From contig NZ_CP014797.1 of assembly GCF_001969385.1 (NCBI RefSeq), forward strand, positions 62,001 through 126,000: a stretch of 64,000 nt of DNA, written 5' to 3'. This document shows, one piece after another, positions 50,417-57,910 of the stretch. How positions within the stretch are numbered: the first letter of the stretch is position 1; the number at the start of each line of letters is the position of its first letter. The stretch comes from Salipiger profundus (GTDB lineage: Bacteria; Pseudomonadota; Alphaproteobacteria; Rhodobacterales; Rhodobacteraceae). The translations under genes were made by a program, and so were the position numbers. The notes beneath the pieces are model-generated. The model was given only the letters and a program-made list of their open reading frames with translations, had not been told where the DNA came from and ran no database searches.

Positions 50417-50478
50417 CCCGTGGGTTACCGGTCAGTTAACCCACCGTTCGATGCCGTAACCCATGGGTTACGGCATCG
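50413..50478. other. Palindromes after parB, candidate parS sites
   Basis: GTAACCCGTGGGTTAC (50413-50428; 7-bp arms) overlaps the parB stop. A perfect 30-base palindrome spans 50449-50478 with the centre GTAACCCATGGGTTAC. A half-like GTTAACCC lies between them at 50435-50442. The repeated GTAACCC/GGGTTAC arms suggest a sequence-specific protein site rather than only a terminator. Confidence 0.65.
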
Positions 50479-50488
50479 GACAAAAGAA

Positions 50489-50515
50489 AAGCCCCGCCGG
50501 AAAACGGCGGGGCTT
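50489..50515. terminator. Bidirectional terminator between parB and kduD
   Basis: AAGCCCCGCCG and CGGCGGGGCTT form an 11-bp stem with a GAAAA loop, flanked by A-rich and T-containing ends, so it can end transcription from both sides. Confidence 0.85.
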
Positions 50516-50539
50516 CTTGCTTTCGGTCACCCGAGGCGT

Positions 50540-51283
50540 CTAGCGGGCGAGCCAGCCACCGTCGACGTTCAGAACCGCCCCGGTGATATAGGTCGCCGCG
50601 GGCGATGCGAGGAACGCGGCCGTCCCGCCGATGTCCGACGGATCGCCCCAGCGACCGGCGGGAATCCGGTCGAGGATCGCCTTCGAACGGTCCGGATCCT
50701 CGCGCAGCGCCTCGGTGTTGTTGGTGGCAATATAGCCCGGGGCGATGGCGTTAACCGTGATCCCATGTGGCGCCCATTCGTTGGCGAGGATCTTCGTCAC
50801 CCCGGCCACGCCATGCTTGGAGGCGGTGTAGGCCGGCACCCGGATCCCGCCCTGGAACGACAGCAGCGACGCGATGTTGATGACCGAACCCGGGGTGCCA
50901 TCCGCCATCAGCGCCTTGCCAAAGGCCTGGCAGGTGAAGAACAGCGCCTTGAGATTGGTGTCGACCACCGCGTCCCAGTCGGCCTCGGAGTAGTCGACGG
51001 AATCGGCGCGCCGGATGGTGCCGGCGTTGTTCACGAGGATCGAATAGCCCGCCCCCGCGAAAACGTCACGCGCGGCCATCGGGTCGGCAAAATCGAGCGT
51101 CAGCGACTCGGCCTTGCCGCCTGCGGCGGTGATCGCATCGACCGTCTCGGCGCAGGAGCGGCGCCCGGCGCAGGTGACATCCGCCCCCTGCCCGGCCAGC
51201 GCCACCGCGATGGCCTGACCGATGCCGGTGTTGGCACCGGTCACCAGCGCGCGGCGGCCTTCGAGTGAAAACAGCCCTGCCAT
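50540..51283 (-). CDS. kduD: 2-dehydro-3-deoxy-D-gluconate 5-dehydrogenase (SDR)
   Basis: The 247-residue SDR has TGANTGIG, NNAGTIRRAD, the Ser in NIASLLSFQGG, YTASK and LNVDGGW. FQGGIRVPAYTASKHGV and IAPGYIATNNTEALR are characteristic of KduD. It reduces 2,5-diketo-3-deoxygluconate to 2-keto-3-deoxygluconate. Its start shares one base with the kduI stop. Confidence 0.9.
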   Translation of the reverse strand: MAGLFSLEGRRALVTGANTGIGQAIAVALAGQGADVTCAGRRSCAETVDAITAAGGKAESLTLDFADPMAARDVFAGAGYSILVNNAGTIRRADSVDYSEADWDAVVDTNLKALFFTCQAFGKALMADGTPGSVINIASLLSFQGGIRVPAYTASKHGVAGVTKILANEWAPHGITVNAIAPGYIATNNTEALREDPDRSKAILDRIPAGRWGDPSDIGGTAAFLASPAATYITGAVLNVDGGWLAR

Positions 51284-52107
51284 CAGCGCATGTCCTTCGG
51301 CTGGATGAACTCCATGTCGGTGTAGTCGACGTTGTCGCCGGCCATGGCCCAGATGAAGGTGTATTCGCCGATGCCCGCGCCCGAGTGAATCGACCACGTC
51401 GGCGAAATCACCGCCTGCTCGTTGGCGACGAACATGTGGCGCGTCTCGTCCGGCTTGCCCATCAGGTGCAGCACGCGCGCCTCTTCATCCATGCCCCAGT
51501 AGAGGTAGGCTTCCATCCGGCGATCGTGGATGTGGGCGGGAATCGTGTTCCAGACCGACCCGTCCTCGAGCGAGGTGTAGCCCAGGATCAGTTGGCAGCT
51601 TTCCATGACCTGCGGGTGAATGAACTGCTTGATGGTGCGCTTGTTCGAGGTCTCTGCCGCCCCGAGGTTCACCTCGACGCAATCGGCCACGGTCACCAGC
51701 CGCGAGGGCAGGGCGCGGTGCGCCGGGGCCGAGGTGATGTAGAAGCGGCCCGCGCCGCCGAAGGTCACCGCGCCGGTGCCCATGCCGAGGTAGAGCACAT
51801 CGCCCCGGTTCATCTCGTAGGTCTCGCCACCAGCCTCGACGGTGCCGGTCTCGCCGATGTTGACGATGCCCATCTCGCGGCGGTCGAGGAAGCTGTCGGT
51901 CTTCGTCTCCTCGACCTTGTCGAGCGTCAGCGTCCCGCCGGCGGGCACGGCGCCACCAAGGGTGAAGCGATCGTAGTGGGTGTAGATCAGACGGATCTCG
52001 CCGTCTGCGAAGAGCCCCTCGCCAAGGAAGTGTTCGCGCAGCCCGGCGGTGTCCATGCCCTTGGCATGGTCGGGATGGATCGCGTGGCGGGTTTCGACTG
52101 TCAGCAT
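51283..52107 (-). CDS. kduI: 5-keto-4-deoxyuronate isomerase
   Basis: The 274-residue cupin isomerase has the zinc set H192, H194 and E199 (IPAHIHDRRMEAYLYW) and a later His in WSIHSGAGIGEY. Length and the N-terminal ETRHAIHPDHAKGMDT match KduI. It converts the KdgF product to 2,5-diketo-3-deoxygluconate. Start follows AGAAAGGACGCAGC. With kduD it forms a two-gene operon behind FadR-type operators, but is separated from the rest of the island by the replicon core. Confidence 0.94.
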   Translation of the reverse strand: MLTVETRHAIHPDHAKGMDTAGLREHFLGEGLFADGEIRLIYTHYDRFTLGGAVPAGGTLTLDKVEETKTDSFLDRREMGIVNIGETGTVEAGGETYEMNRGDVLYLGMGTGAVTFGGAGRFYITSAPAHRALPSRLVTVADCVEVNLGAAETSNKRTIKQFIHPQVMESCQLILGYTSLEDGSVWNTIPAHIHDRRMEAYLYWGMDEEARVLHLMGKPDETRHMFVANEQAVISPTWSIHSGAGIGEYTFIWAMAGDNVDYTDMEFIQPKDMR

Positions 52108-52159
52108 GCTGCGTCCTTTCTGTCTGGTCGCGTGAGTTGCCGCCCCCTCGACACGTTTT

Positions 52160-52229
52160 GAATGTCATACGAAGGCTTGAGTTTGTATGATGACTCTAGC
52201 AATATGCATTTACATGTATGACAGATCAA
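52160..52229 (-). promoter_or_regulatory. Promoter of kduI-kduD with three FadR-type operators
   Basis: On the minus strand TTGATC (52224-52229) and CATATT (52201-52206) are 17 bases apart. CTGTCATACAT (52214-52224) lies in the spacer. Two more sites follow downstream, TCATCATACAA (52183-52193) and, inverted, ATGTCATACGA (52162-52172). Confidence 0.7.
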
Positions 52230-52240
52230 GGGGCGCTTAG

Positions 52241-52683
52241 GGCCTGAGCCAAGGTCGGGCACGGAATCGGGACACGTCAGCAGGCGCGAATCATGTTCAG
52301 GTGATTCGCCACGATTTGCGTGCTTTGCGGGCCGTCCATGTATCCAAGGCCAGTCCCGAGTCGCCCTTGGTTGAGACAATCGCCGGCCGCGCGCCATTGC
52401 CCGCAACAGTGGTCCACACGCACAAGGCTAGCGCATCCCTCGCAGAGCGAGCCGAGCCCTTCGTCCTGTCCGGTTCAAGGAGTTGATCGCAAAGCGTTTC
52501 CCGGGCGACCTCAGGACCCCCTCAGGGGCGAGTGACACCCGCGCGCGGCGGCCGCGGTCCAAGCGCCTGAAAAGAGGCCCTGAGACCGCCCGAACGGCGT
52601 GCACTGTTGCTGCGCCGCAGCGTAAAATGTTCTGGACATTATGTCGCGAGTGATGTGTCGTGCCGGAACGCAAGGGAGTAGAG
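52241..52683. other. Non-coding stretch, no gene recognised
   Basis: I find no protein with a credible start, codon pattern or homology. Several short inverted repeats occur (for example CCCCTCAGGGG at 52519-52529), but none has a clear role. Confidence 0.5.
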
Positions 52684-52717
52684 GGTCGACCCGCCGGAGG
52701 AGGAGAGCGGGCCGACC
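52684..52717 (-). ncRNA. Anti-Shine-Dalgarno hairpin (cuckoo-like), isolated unit
   Basis: On the minus strand GGTCG-G-CCCGC pairs with GCGGG-T-CGACC; the central G faces T, a G.U pair in RNA, whereas the plus strand would have an A-C mismatch there. The loop is UCUCCUCCUCCG, complementary to ribosome binding sites. Same form as the two hairpins at 53347-53420. No own promoter was identified. Confidence 0.45.
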
Positions 52718-53009
52718 GCGCAGACGGGCGTGGCCACCGGGAGAGGGCCTGAACCGTCGTGATCCGGTCGCCTCCGTGGAGGACGTGAGGCGGCCGGTCT
52801 TGCTTACCCCCGAGATAGCAACGCCAGCGTCATCTGCAACGACCCATCAGGTTTGGCACGTCGGATTTCGCGGATTTTTGCAAAAGCAGCACACTGCATG
52901 CACGTTTTTTCGCCGCTTTTTTCGCAGCGGGCTGTGCGGTGGGCGGGCGCGGAAAGATCGGGCCAGAAACCGCCGGAGATCCTGCGGCTGTTTGCGCTAT
53001 CCCGAAAGC

Positions 53010-53038
53010 TTGGTTGCGCTACCCTTTCATGCTATAAG
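53010..53038 (+). promoter_or_regulatory. Sigma-70-like promoter of the small ORF
   Basis: TTGGTT (53010-53015) and TATAAG (53033-53038) are exactly 17 bases apart. The 110-base leader that follows contains a hairpin CACCTGCC / GGCGGGTG (53043-53067). Confidence 0.5.
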
Positions 53039-53148
53039 GCGCCACCTGCCTTCATCTCAGGCGGGTGTCCGAACAAGACCACCCTCGTCACAGCCGACCG
53101 TGCCAGCGGCACAGCCGTGCTATGTCTCGTCAGGAAGGAGTAAGGCCC

Positions 53149-53319
53149 ATGACCATGTTCAATCGCGAACAGACGAAAACCATCGAGAGACTGCTCGATC
53201 GCGGCAACTCGGATTTCGAAATCGCGCAGCAGATCTGTCCCTCCGACGACGACCCGGAACTCTTCCTCGAGGCCGTGTCGGCCGAGCGCGAACGCCACGA
53301 GCGCATGTCGGTGACCTGA
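53149..53319 (+). CDS. Small hypothetical protein, 56 residues
   Basis: The frame starts MTMFNREQTKTIERLL and ends ERERHERMSVT. It is acidic, rich in charged residues and predicted largely helical, without membrane segments or cysteine pairs (one Cys). The ribosome site GGAAGGAG lies 8 bases before the ATG and a sigma-70-like promoter lies upstream. I do not recognise a family. It ends 28 bases before the hairpin pair on the opposite strand, so the two transcripts would converge. Confidence 0.5.
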   Translation: MTMFNREQTKTIERLLDRGNSDFEIAQQICPSDDDPELFLEAVSAERERHERMSVT

Positions 53320-53346
53320 TAGCGAATTGCTGAAAGGGAAGGGAGC

Positions 53347-53447
53347 GCGGCGACCCTCAGGGAGGAGGAGAGAGGGCCGCCGCTGATTTCCGAGGTCCAG
53401 GGAGGAGGAGAGAACCTCAGGAAAACTGTCTGGCGCTTGGCAGCGCC
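53347..53447 (-). ncRNA. Candidate sRNA with two anti-Shine-Dalgarno loops (cuckoo/CcsR-like)
   Basis: In minus-strand order: a GGCGCT-N4-AGCGCC hairpin (53432-53447), then CUGAGGU / ACCUCGG (53390-53420) with a loop containing CUCUCCUCCUCCCUGG, then GCGGCG-G-CCCUC / GAGGG-U-CGCCGC (53347-53383) with loop UCUCCUCCUCCCU. Each of the last two stems needs one G.U pair that becomes an A-C mismatch on the plus strand, so the minus strand is the RNA. A weak promoter, TTGTTC-N17-TAGATA, is at 53484-53456. Rhodobacteraceae CcsR/cuckoo sRNAs have the same paired hairpins with CCUCCUCCC loops. Transcription is not proven. Confidence 0.55.
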
Positions 53448-53567
53448 GTTACCGCTATCTAGCAATGCGCGGTCCGCGGAACAATCGCATCCGTTGCAGA
53501 CCCGGATTGTGCTGCGTGCATGGCTCGCAACGTCTGCTCCTGCAAGGCCCCCCGAAAAGGGCAGGGC

Positions 53568-54383
53568 TCAACCGCGCTGATCCTCCCCCCATCCGACCGC
53601 ATGGAAGTGATGCACCGGGCCGTGGCCGGAACCGACCGCCAGACGGTCGGCCGCCGCGATGGCGCCGGTGATGTAGCGCTTGGCCTCGGTTGCGGCCTCG
53701 GCGAGCGGCAGGCCCGCTCCGAGCTGTGCCGCAAGCGCCGAGGACAGCGTGCAGCCGGTGCCGTGGGTGTTTCCCGTCGCGATGCGCGGACCGGAAAGCC
53801 ATGTCTCGGTTTCGCGCGTGGCAAGCAGATCGTCGCTGACCTCACCTGCAAGATGGCCCCCCTTGAGCAGCACCGCAGCGGGTCCGAGCGCAAGCAGCGC
53901 ACGGGCCTGCGCCTGCATGTCGTCCCGGCACTTGGCCTCGGGGCGGTCCAGAAGGTCCGCGGCCTCGGGCAGGTTCGGGGTCACGACGCTGGCCAGTGGC
54001 AGCAGGCTGTCGCGCAGCGCACCGACCGAAGCCGCGTCCAGCAGCCGGTCACCGCCCTTGGCGACCATCACCGGGTCGAGCACGACGGGGCAGCCGATTC
54101 CGGCGATCTCGCGCGCAACGCAGGCGGTGATCTCGGCGTCGCCCAGCATCCCGATCTTGACCGCGTGAACCGCGATGTCCTCGCGGATCGCCCGGATCTG
54201 CGCCGCGACGATTTCGGGCGGGGTCAGATGCACCGCCGACACGCCCCGGGTGTTCTGTGCCGTGAGCGCGGTGATGACCGCCATCGCGTAACCGCCGTTC
54301 GCCGAGATCGCCTTGATGTCGGCCTGGATGCCGGCGCCACCCGAGGGATCGGAGCCGGCGATCGAGAGGATGTTGGGGGTCAT
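53568..54383 (-). CDS. thiD: Hydroxymethylpyrimidine/phosphomethylpyrimidine kinase
   Basis: The 271-residue ribokinase-fold kinase has SIAGSDPSGGAGIQADIKA, TALTAQNTRGV, KIGMLGD, LDPVMVAKGG and the anion hole/catalytic NTHGTGCTLSSALAA. It phosphorylates HMP and HMP-P for thiamine synthesis or salvage. The ATG at 54383 has a G run upstream; it overlaps the stop of a 22-codon TTG-started frame (54448-54380) that has GGAGGAG seven bases before it. A TPP riboswitch precedes this leader. Confidence 0.92.
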   Translation of the reverse strand: MTPNILSIAGSDPSGGAGIQADIKAISANGGYAMAVITALTAQNTRGVSAVHLTPPEIVAAQIRAIREDIAVHAVKIGMLGDAEITACVAREIAGIGCPVVLDPVMVAKGGDRLLDAASVGALRDSLLPLASVVTPNLPEAADLLDRPEAKCRDDMQAQARALLALGPAAVLLKGGHLAGEVSDDLLATRETETWLSGPRIATGNTHGTGCTLSSALAAQLGAGLPLAEAATEAKRYITGAIAAADRLAVGSGHGPVHHFHAVGWGEDQRG

Positions 54384-54520
54384 GTCCGGCCCCCCGTGGT
54401 CGGTGTGCGGCCTTGCCGCGTCGTGGGCATGTGGCGGGTTTCGGTCAACTCTCGTCTCCTCCATGGGGCGGGGCGGAGACATCACGACGGCAAGGGGCAT
54501 GCGCCCGGTGGGTCGTGCGC

Positions 54521-54592
54521 GCCTCCCTCCGCCGGCATTATCCGGTTCAGGTTCCAAGGGTGCATCTCAGCCCGGATGTCCGGGCGCCCCTG
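54521..54592 (-). promoter_or_regulatory. TPP riboswitch upstream of thiD
   Basis: The minus strand shows the THI-element landmarks in order: closing stem GGGGCGCCC, then GGGCTGAGATGCACCC, then GGAACCTGAACCGGATAAT, then GCCGGCGGAGGG. These are the conserved CUGAGA pyrimidine-sensor loop and the ACCUGA...GGAUAAUGCC pyrophosphate-sensor helices. It should lower thiD expression when thiamine pyrophosphate is abundant. Confidence 0.93.
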
Positions 54593-54686
54593 TCGCTTCT
54601 GCCCACTGGCTCGCACGGAGAGCCGGCGCACGTCAAGCGTGCCGGGCCGCTGACCGACGACAGGGCAGGGCAGGGGGCTCAGGGCC

Positions 54687-57107
54687 TCAGGGGCCGGGAT
54701 CGCCCATCAGGGTCGAATCCCAGTTGCGCAGGAAGTCCTCGCGCTTGATGCGGTCCAGAAAGGTCAGCAGGCTGGGGCCCAGCCGGATCGGCAGGAAGTT
54801 GGTCGAGCTGCGCGGCATCGGCAGCGCCGGCGGGGTCAGGCCGCCCGCCGGGGGCATCAGCGAGAACAGCGGTGTCTCGGCGTCGAGGATCGCCTGCCCC
54901 TCGGGTGACAGCAGGAAGCCGATGAAGGCCTCGGCGCGCACCGGGTTGCGCGCGCCCCTGGGAACAAAGGCGCTGCGGGTCATCACGAGATTGTAGTCGT
55001 CGAGGAAATGCACCCCGATGTTCGGATCGTCGGCGACCAGCGCCATGGCGTAGGAGCTGATGATGTTCAGCGCCATGCAGATCCGGCCCTCGCGCGTGGC
55101 CTGAACCATGCTCGCCGTGGTGTTGAAGGTGCGGATGTTGGCGCGGCCCAATACCTCCATCAGCCGCTGCGCCTGCACGCTCTGGATCGTGTCCTGCGTG
55201 GCGAACAGGTAGCCGATGCCGGAGCGCCGCAGGTCGTAGCCGCCGATCTTGCCGCGCAGCTCGTCCTCGTGATCGCGGATGAAGCTCGACAGGTCGCGGT
55301 GGCTGGTTGGCAGGTTCGACTCGGGCAGCACCCGCCGGTCGTAGAGGATCGCGGCGGGCTCGAAGGTGAAGCCGAAAAGCTCGGATCGCCACGAGGCCCA
55401 TTCCGGCGGCTGCCATGCTTGCGGAACGCGCAGCCGGTGCGCAAGACCGCGGTTCACGAGGTCGACCTGAAGGTCCATCGCCGAGGAAATCACGAGATCC
55501 GGCACCGTCTCGGGCGAGGGATCGAGAAGTTCCTGGTAGAGATCGACGGTCTGGTAATCGTGGTAGACCACGTCGACGGCCGGGTTGCGGGCCTCGAATG
55601 CCTCGATCAGCGGGCGCATGGCGGCGGGATCGGTGGCGGCGTGGACGAGAAGCTCGTCGGCCTCCGCGCGCGGGGCTGCGATCAGGGCCAGGAGCCCCGC
55701 GAGCAGCATCACCGCCAGCCGCCGGAACAGGATCGAGGCGCGAAGCCCGCCAAGCCGCGAGGTGCCGAGCGTCAGCCGCGCGTCGTGGCCCTCGGCCACC
55801 GACCGGACGATCGCGAGCCCCAGCCCCGAGCCCGCCGTCGCCCGGTTGATCGAGGTGAATCGCTCGGTCGCACGCAGCCGGTCGGCGGGGGCGATGCCGG
55901 GGCCGGCGTCCGAGACGGTGAGCGTGATCGTGGTCTCGTCGCCATCGAGCCGGATCACGATGGTGTTGTCCTCGCCGCCGTGACGGATGGCGTTGTCGAT
56001 CAGGTTGCGCAGCGCCTCGCGGATCGAAATGGCGTCTCCCCGGATGCGCCCCCGCCCGTCGGGCAGGCCGGCATCGTCGAACGACAGCGTCGCCTTGCGC
56101 AGCCGCCGCTCGCGCAGCAGTTCGGCCAGCGTGTTGCGGACCAGCGGGCGCAGGTCCAGCGGCTCGAGCTGCGCCTCTTCCGAGCGGTGCGAGACCATGG
56201 CGTTCGACAGGAGCTGGTTGGTCAGACGCACCGTCCGCTCGGCCTGCGCCGAGGTCCGCCCCAGCCGTTCGCGCAGCGCCTCGGGGGTCTCGGCATCGGA
56301 GGCGAGCGCCAGCTGGCCCTGCAGCGCCGAGAGCGAGGTGCGGGTCTGGTGCGCGACATCCGCGATGAAACGCTCGGTCAGCGCGCGGTTGCGTCCGAGC
56401 TGCGCGATGAAGCCGTTGATCGCCTGGAAGAGCCCCGAGATTTCCTGCGGCGGGTCGCCCTCGATCGGCGACAGGTCACGCGGCGACCGGGCAAGCAGCG
56501 TGTCGGCGATCTGGTGCAGCGGGGCGAGCGATGCCCGGATCGCCAGCCAGACGAAGCCCAGCCCGATCAGCGACACCACGGCGAGCCCGCCCATGCCGTT
56601 CAGAAACAGCGACAACTGCTGGTCCTTGCGGGCGTTCAGCGTCTGGCCCATCTGGACGAAGACCCACTCGCGCCCGGCGCTCGAGGTGATCTGGCGGCCC
56701 TGCAGCACGAAGCGGAAGCCCTCGTCGAGATCGGCGTTGTAGAACACCGGCTCGGCCGAGGGGCCGGACGTGTCGGGCAGGGGCAGATCGGCCATGCCGG
56801 TGAGCTCGCCGTATTTCGGCGAGAACACGCGATAGACGATCCGGTCGTCGGCGGCGAGCGCAAGGATGTCCATGGCCGACTGCGGCAGGTCCACCGTCGG
56901 CCCGTCGGTGTTGTAGGACACCCGTTCCAGCACCGACAGCGCCGCCCCCGCGAGCAGCAGGTCGAAGGTCCGGTTCGAGGCGTCGCGCGCGTAGTTCCAC
57001 AGCAGGATCGAGATGATCAGCAGCAGGGCCCCGAAGCCCGCTGCCATGCTGACCAGAAGCCGCCGCTTGAGCGAATGGGCGCGCAGGTCAGTCATCGTCC
57101 GCGACAT
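54687..57107 (-). CDS. TctE-type sensor histidine kinase fused to a periplasmic solute-binding protein
   Basis: The 806-residue protein has TM1 (about 18-37), a periplasmic sensor (40-165), TM2 (about 170-191), a HAMP-like region, HisKA with H253 (ADVAHQTRTSL), and HATPase with N372 (LIDNAIRHGG), SDAGPGIA and GSGLGLAIV (427-433). It then runs without a stop into a hydrophobic segment (463-483, ending APRAEA) like a signal peptide, and an ABC-type solute-binding protein (485-806, ELLVHAATDPAAMRPLIEAFE, DLVISSAMDLQVDLVN). Met467 could serve as an internal start for a separate binding protein. The start at 57107 overlaps tctD by 20 bases; 57095 is an alternative. It is divergent from tctCBA, so it probably senses their substrate. 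Confidence 0.88.
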   Translation of the reverse strand: MSRTMTDLRAHSLKRRLLVSMAAGFGALLLIISILLWNYARDASNRTFDLLLAGAALSVLERVSYNTDGPTVDLPQSAMDILALAADDRIVYRVFSPKYGELTGMADLPLPDTSGPSAEPVFYNADLDEGFRFVLQGRQITSSAGREWVFVQMGQTLNARKDQQLSLFLNGMGGLAVVSLIGLGFVWLAIRASLAPLHQIADTLLARSPRDLSPIEGDPPQEISGLFQAINGFIAQLGRNRALTERFIADVAHQTRTSLSALQGQLALASDAETPEALRERLGRTSAQAERTVRLTNQLLSNAMVSHRSEEAQLEPLDLRPLVRNTLAELLRERRLRKATLSFDDAGLPDGRGRIRGDAISIREALRNLIDNAIRHGGEDNTIVIRLDGDETTITLTVSDAGPGIAPADRLRATERFTSINRATAGSGLGLAIVRSVAEGHDARLTLGTSRLGGLRASILFRRLAVMLLAGLLALIAAPRAEADELLVHAATDPAAMRPLIEAFEARNPAVDVVYHDYQTVDLYQELLDPSPETVPDLVISSAMDLQVDLVNRGLAHRLRVPQAWQPPEWASWRSELFGFTFEPAAILYDRRVLPESNLPTSHRDLSSFIRDHEDELRGKIGGYDLRRSGIGYLFATQDTIQSVQAQRLMEVLGRANIRTFNTTASMVQATREGRICMALNIISSYAMALVADDPNIGVHFLDDYNLVMTRSAFVPRGARNPVRAEAFIGFLLSPEGQAILDAETPLFSLMPPAGGLTPPALPMPRSSTNFLPIRLGPSLLTFLDRIKREDFLRNWDSTLMGDPGP

Positions 57108-57762
57108 AGGGAAGGTAGCCCAGCCCGCGCACGGTCTTGATGACCAGCGGCGTGCCCTCGAGCTTGCGGCGCAGCCGGGTCAGGATCTGCTCGACCGCGT
57201 TCAGGCTGGGGGTCTCGTCGAAGGAATAGAGCTTGTCGGCCACCTCTTCCTTGGTGAGCATCCGCCCGAGGTTGTCGACCATGATCTCGAGCATCTGGAT
57301 CTCGCGGGCGCGCAGGTCGATGGTCTGCTCGCCGAGCCGCGCCTGCTTGGCGGCCCGGTCGAAGCTGAAGGGTCCGGCGGTGAAGACGTTGCTCGACGCG
57401 CCGGCGCGGCGGCGGGCGAGCACCCGGCAGCGGGCCGACAACTCGCGGAAGTCGAAGGGCTTGACCATGTAGTCGTCGGCGCCGGCATCGAGCCCGATGA
57501 TCCGGTCGTCGATCTCGCTGCGGGCGGTGAGCACGATCACCGGCGTCTGGTCCCCGCGCGAGCGCATCGAGCGCAGCACGTCGTAGCCGCTGCGGCCGGG
57601 CAGGTTGATGTCGAGCAGCACGATGTCGAAGGCGGCGAAGCGCAGCAGCGCGTTGGCCTCGTTGCCGTCGCTCTCGCGGTCGACCGAATGCCCCTCGCTG
57701 CGCAGGCGATCCAGGATCGTCTCCGCGAGTTCGTCGTTGTCTTCCACAAGCAGCATCCTCAT
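57088..57762 (-). CDS. tctD: Response regulator, OmpR family (TctD-like)
   Basis: The 224-residue protein has a receiver domain with acidic pocket E7-D8, phospho-acceptor D51 (VLLDINLPG), a Thr in VLTARSE and Lys in YMVKPFDF, and a C-terminal winged helix (about 130-220; LRAREIQMLEIMVDNLGRMLTKEEVADKLY). The length is that of TctD. A GTG at 57786 would add eight residues. It is the partner of the overlapping fused kinase and probably activates the divergent tctCBA. Confidence 0.92.
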   Translation of the reverse strand: MRMLLVEDNDELAETILDRLRSEGHSVDRESDGNEANALLRFAAFDIVLLDINLPGRSGYDVLRSMRSRGDQTPVIVLTARSEIDDRIIGLDAGADDYMVKPFDFRELSARCRVLARRRAGASSNVFTAGPFSFDRAAKQARLGEQTIDLRAREIQMLEIMVDNLGRMLTKEEVADKLYSFDETPSLNAVEQILTRLRRKLEGTPLVIKTVRGLGYLPYVADDD

Positions 57763-57910
57763 TGCCGCAGGATTACTCAAGTTCACCCGCTGCGCATAGA
57801 TGTTGCGGGACGTGTCAGTGTCCTGTCAGTTTCGAGTCAGGAAAAGCACAGCGTCCGTACCCGATAAGATGCGTCGCGCCAGACGGCGCCATGACTTACG
57901 GGAGGATCTC
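57763..57910. promoter_or_regulatory. tctD/tctC divergent promoter with 11-bp-spaced direct repeats
   Basis: GTCAG occurs at 57814-57818, 57825-57829 and 57836-57840, always 11 bases apart, the spacing of OmpR-family half-sites. A -10-like GATAAGAT lies at 57863-57870 on the plus strand, 23 bases past the last repeat, as expected for activation of tctC. Confidence 0.65.

Noticed and set aside
52428..52673. Possible 81-residue gene
   Set aside because: Arg-rich, no ribosome site and no recognisable family.
52902..52926. Duplicated TTTTTTCGC, considered as a terminator or promoter element
   Set aside because: No adequate stem precedes the T runs and no gene ends here.
52853..53143. Possible 96-residue gene
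   Set aside because: No ribosome site, atypical composition, and it overlaps the promoter of the better supported small ORF.
52241..53568. tRNA or rRNA genes in the sparsely coding stretch
   Set aside because: No cloverleaf or conserved TPsiC-arm sequence could be found on either strand.
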